The notes beneath the pieces were generated by a model that did not search any database, was not told where the DNA came from, and was given only the letters and a program-made list of their open reading frames with translations. Of a stretch of 64,000 nucleotides of DNA, positions 61,067 to 64,000 are shown piece after piece (the stretch's first letter is position 1; each line of letters opens with the position of its first letter). The position numbers were made by a program, and so were the translations under genes. This DNA is from an uncultured Dokdonia sp. (GTDB taxonomy: Bacteria; Bacteroidota; Bacteroidia; Flavobacteriales; Flavobacteriaceae): positions 1-64,000 of the forward strand of contig NZ_CALEMI010000040.1 of the NCBI RefSeq assembly GCF_937910895.1, written 5' to 3'.

Positions 61067-62140
61067 ATGGAAGAAAAGTTAATGTCAAAAAAAAAGCCAG
61101 CTTATCCCGTAAGCCAAAAGCTTCAAGATTATCTAAGTAGATACAACAGAGATATTAAAATTTCTGTCTCTTATGATGATCTTTTACGCTTTGCCGATGG
61201 GGTTAATCTTTATGACCAACAAGATAAAGATACCTTATGGATTAGTGTGTATTATGAGGAGCATGAAAGAGAAGAAATCATGGATAGCCTTAAACGTGTG
61301 TATGCTGTACTTCATTCTGATGGGAATGAGCAAATTCTCCCGTTTCTAGAAGTTGCCTCTATAGATTATTGCACATTTGGAAATTCAAAACCCTTCCGGA
61401 TAAAGATCAAAAATATCTATAATGACAACTATACATATTTCTATGTAAAAAGAGCTGATGCTAGTAGAATTTACGGCTTAGAACTAGAACATATATTATC
61501 TCCTAATAGGATTAATTTCTTAGTATATTCCGACACACTTATAGAAGAGCATATTGCAGGAATTCCAGGTGATGAGTTTATAGAAAACTATCTTGAAAAA
61601 TGTGATGATGTAGGAAAAGCACAAATTGCTAAAGAGTTTGTGAAGTTTAATGAGCGATGCACCATATTATTACTTGGAGATATGCGCTCTTATAACTATG
61701 TAGTGATCCCTACGCATGATTTTGATCATATCAAATATAAAATACGTGCGATAGACTTTGATCAACAATGTTATGAAGGCAAGCTCAAGGTGTACAAACC
61801 ACATATTTTTAAAGAAAATTTCAAAATGGTAGATTTGGTTTCTAATATGTTAAGTACAGGTGTTATAGAATTGTACCAAAAAGAAGAACGCGCAGTACTT
61901 GCAAAACGTATCATTACCTCTCGTACACGACTTAAACAGCTCATGACGTGCATGACAACTGATAAAATATCTACACAAGAAAACTTACAACAGTTACGAA
62001 CTGAGTTATACGAATACACCAAAGACATCAAGTTTAAACGCTCTCGATCTATGGGTCAAATTGTAAAAAATGCGTTAGAATTTGTAAGCCGAAATTACGA
62101 AGATGTAAGTCTTAAAAGATTAATGCAACAATCGTTTTAA
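61067..62140 (+). CDS. Conserved hypothetical protein
   Basis: 357-aa ORF with coding-like composition; no family recognised. Confidence 0.65.
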   Translation: MEEKLMSKKKPAYPVSQKLQDYLSRYNRDIKISVSYDDLLRFADGVNLYDQQDKDTLWISVYYEEHEREEIMDSLKRVYAVLHSDGNEQILPFLEVASIDYCTFGNSKPFRIKIKNIYNDNYTYFYVKRADASRIYGLELEHILSPNRINFLVYSDTLIEEHIAGIPGDEFIENYLEKCDDVGKAQIAKEFVKFNERCTILLLGDMRSYNYVVIPTHDFDHIKYKIRAIDFDQQCYEGKLKVYKPHIFKENFKMVDLVSNMLSTGVIELYQKEERAVLAKRIITSRTRLKQLMTCMTTDKISTQENLQQLRTELYEYTKDIKFKRSRSMGQIVKNALEFVSRNYEDVSLKRLMQQSF

Positions 62141-63189
62141 TTTTCTTTATTAAAATATACGAGATAATAATACATTTGCTTCTCTTCATCCCAACCTTTT
62201 TCGACATATTTTTCTGCACTCTCAGGATTTATAAAATCAAGTTTGATTTGAATGTTTGTATCTAACTGTATTAAGTTTTTAATCTTTTTACGTTGTGTAC
62301 TTACTGCTTTATTACTAATATGAAAATCGGTTAAGTCTTCTATTTTATATTTTGGTGCTTGTTCTGTTTTGTAATGCTTAAACTCAGGAATCAATTCTGG
62401 ATTTTCCATCACCTCATTCATAAAAGCAGTTTCATTAAAAGAATCGTTTTTTGCAAAGTGATTCACTGCTCGGTTCATAAAGAGCACTTCTTCCTTCTTA
62501 TCCTCGGCGGGAAGAACAACATCTTTTGCAAAATCCTGACAAAACTTTAAGTACTTTTTGGTATAGAAATTATCATCCTCAAAAATCTCAACACCCAAAA
62601 AATTTTCAATCCAGTATTTAGTGTCATATCGATTAGAATCTACCGAAAGGATTTTATATCCTTCTTCTGCTTTGTGATTTATAATCAAGCAACCTTTATC
62701 TAATTTATTAAGATTGATCCCTTGTTCTAAAAACATTTCTAGGTTAGACCCGCTTTCGCGAAATTGTAAAAAGTCTTGCTTTAATTCGCTTTTGAAGATA
62801 CCGATAGCATCTGTCTTAATATTATCAATCATCACATTTTCTAAATGTGCGATGTATAATTCCCCAGCTTTGATATGTGGGTGTTCACTTTGATCATACA
62901 GATGTTTTGCAATTTCTTCAGACAGGAGATGCGTGGCACTTGGATTTTCAAAAACCTTTTGTGCGATTCCAAATAAGGTGTGAAATTCCAAATCAGTTTC
63001 ATGATCAAAACGATAATAATTTTCTTCCTTTTCTCTAAAAGATTTAAAAAAGAACTCCTTTACCAAAGGTGTGATTTCATCACTTAGAGGATATGGATCA
63101 TTAGATACAAAGAGACCTTCTGCTTTACTTTTATTCCCTACTCTATGAATAGAAAGTGACTCTATTTGCGCATTGTATAAATTAATCAT
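62137..63189 (-). CDS. Nucleoid-associated protein (NdpA/YejK-like, NA37 family)
   Basis: Length and layout; 'FGIAQKVFENPSATHLLSEEIAKHLYDQSEHPHIKAGELYIAHLENVMID'. Confidence 0.7.
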   Translation of the reverse strand: MINLYNAQIESLSIHRVGNKSKAEGLFVSNDPYPLSDEITPLVKEFFFKSFREKEENYYRFDHETDLEFHTLFGIAQKVFENPSATHLLSEEIAKHLYDQSEHPHIKAGELYIAHLENVMIDNIKTDAIGIFKSELKQDFLQFRESGSNLEMFLEQGINLNKLDKGCLIINHKAEEGYKILSVDSNRYDTKYWIENFLGVEIFEDDNFYTKKYLKFCQDFAKDVVLPAEDKKEEVLFMNRAVNHFAKNDSFNETAFMNEVMENPELIPEFKHYKTEQAPKYKIEDLTDFHISNKAVSTQRKKIKNLIQLDTNIQIKLDFINPESAEKYVEKGWDEEKQMYYYLVYFNKEN

Positions 63190-63301
63190 GTGTGGTTTGT
63201 TGTTGATTGTTTCAGGTAGGTGATTTTAATAGAATTTTCTATAAAATCAGTTAATCACCTCAAGAGAAATAAAATACTGTCTTGTTACATAGTAAATTCG
63301 A

Positions 63302-63811
63302 CTAATTCCAGTTTTGATCAAAGTTAAGATCATCCAGATCGTCTATATCCAGACCATCTTCAAATTCAATGTCATCATCACTCTCCTCAGCTTCAAAAGT
63401 AATCTCTGGTGCTTGATCTGGAATTTGTCCGTGTACATACATAAGATTAGGATAGGTAATCCCATCTTCACGTTCTGCAATCTCTCCAAGCTCTAGCATA
63501 AAGCGCCACATACTTAAAAAGTCATATACATATAGCAAACGAGTTTCTGCCTCACTGATCACATCTTCCACCAAAGTCTCACTCATGAGGCGCACATCTG
63601 TATCACCTTCACTCATATCAAAAAGGGAAATTTCCTGTCCTTGATTCCACTGGTCATCACTCTTATAAAAAGAAGCCATCTCGCCACCATCAAATCCAAA
63701 AGATTGATTAACAGCATTATGCAAATCTTCAAGAGTCGCTTGTTGATCAATCTCTAAGTCTCTAAACACATCTTCTTCCGTATCTAGAATGACTCTAAAA
63801 CGATATATCAT
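63302..63811 (-). CDS. pRiA4b ORF-3-like / IS1096 passenger TnpR-like domain protein
   Basis: 'YRFRVILDTEEDVFRDLEIDQQATLEDLHNAVNQSFGFDGGEMASFYKSDDQWNQGQEISLFDM', acidic C-terminus. Confidence 0.75.
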   Translation of the reverse strand: MIYRFRVILDTEEDVFRDLEIDQQATLEDLHNAVNQSFGFDGGEMASFYKSDDQWNQGQEISLFDMSEGDTDVRLMSETLVEDVISEAETRLLYVYDFLSMWRFMLELGEIAEREDGITYPNLMYVHGQIPDQAPEITFEAEESDDDIEFEDGLDIDDLDDLNFDQNWN

Positions 63812-64000
63812 ATCCTACAAATTTTTGGTCTGTAAAGATACTAATACCATTAGGAGTATACGCATGGTATGGATAAGAAGTTATTAAAAGGTATTTTTCT
63901 TTTGAATTAATTGATGCTGTTACTGAATAGTATTGATAAACATATTGAAAAAAAAGAAGTACACAAAACCGCAACAAACACTAATAAAGAGATCAAAAGA

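Overview
The window looks like a chromosomal segment from a marine Flavobacteriia-type Bacteroidota. Support: low GC, T9SS type B C-terminal domain, SusD-free housekeeping content, and many dispersed intergenic repeats. I saw no rRNA, tRNA, CRISPR array or intact transposase. About 47 protein-coding genes are supported. They include pyrD, pepT, a UvrD/PcrA helicase, two DEAD-box helicases, two YrdC/Sua5 proteins, CCA nucleotidyltransferase, a SulP transporter, NDH-2, GH13, an ABC transporter, a subclass B1-like metallo-beta-lactamase, and a tandem pair of algal-type vanadium haloperoxidases. Main unusual observations: (1) A NACHT (NLR-like) NTPase gene sits alone in a ~2 kb insertion at the 3' end of a glutamate-synthase-like gene, bounded by a perfect 44-bp direct repeat of that gene's end. 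(2) Two paralogous M20 amidohydrolase genes are each followed by tandem reiterations of their own 3' coding end plus a hairpin element. Its flanks are conserved (GGGTGGTTG...CTTTCCGT) but its stem sequences differ and compensate, which suggests an undescribed structured repeat family. (3) A palindrome, CGCTTTCGCGAAAGCG (core TTTCGCGAAA, 19 exact copies by eye), occurs in intergenic DNA and inside genes in all three reading frames, including two signal peptides. (4) Two matching ~200-bp IS1182-like remnants occur 31 kb apart, each next to an accessory gene. All calls come from reading sequence and translations by eye; no database search was run.
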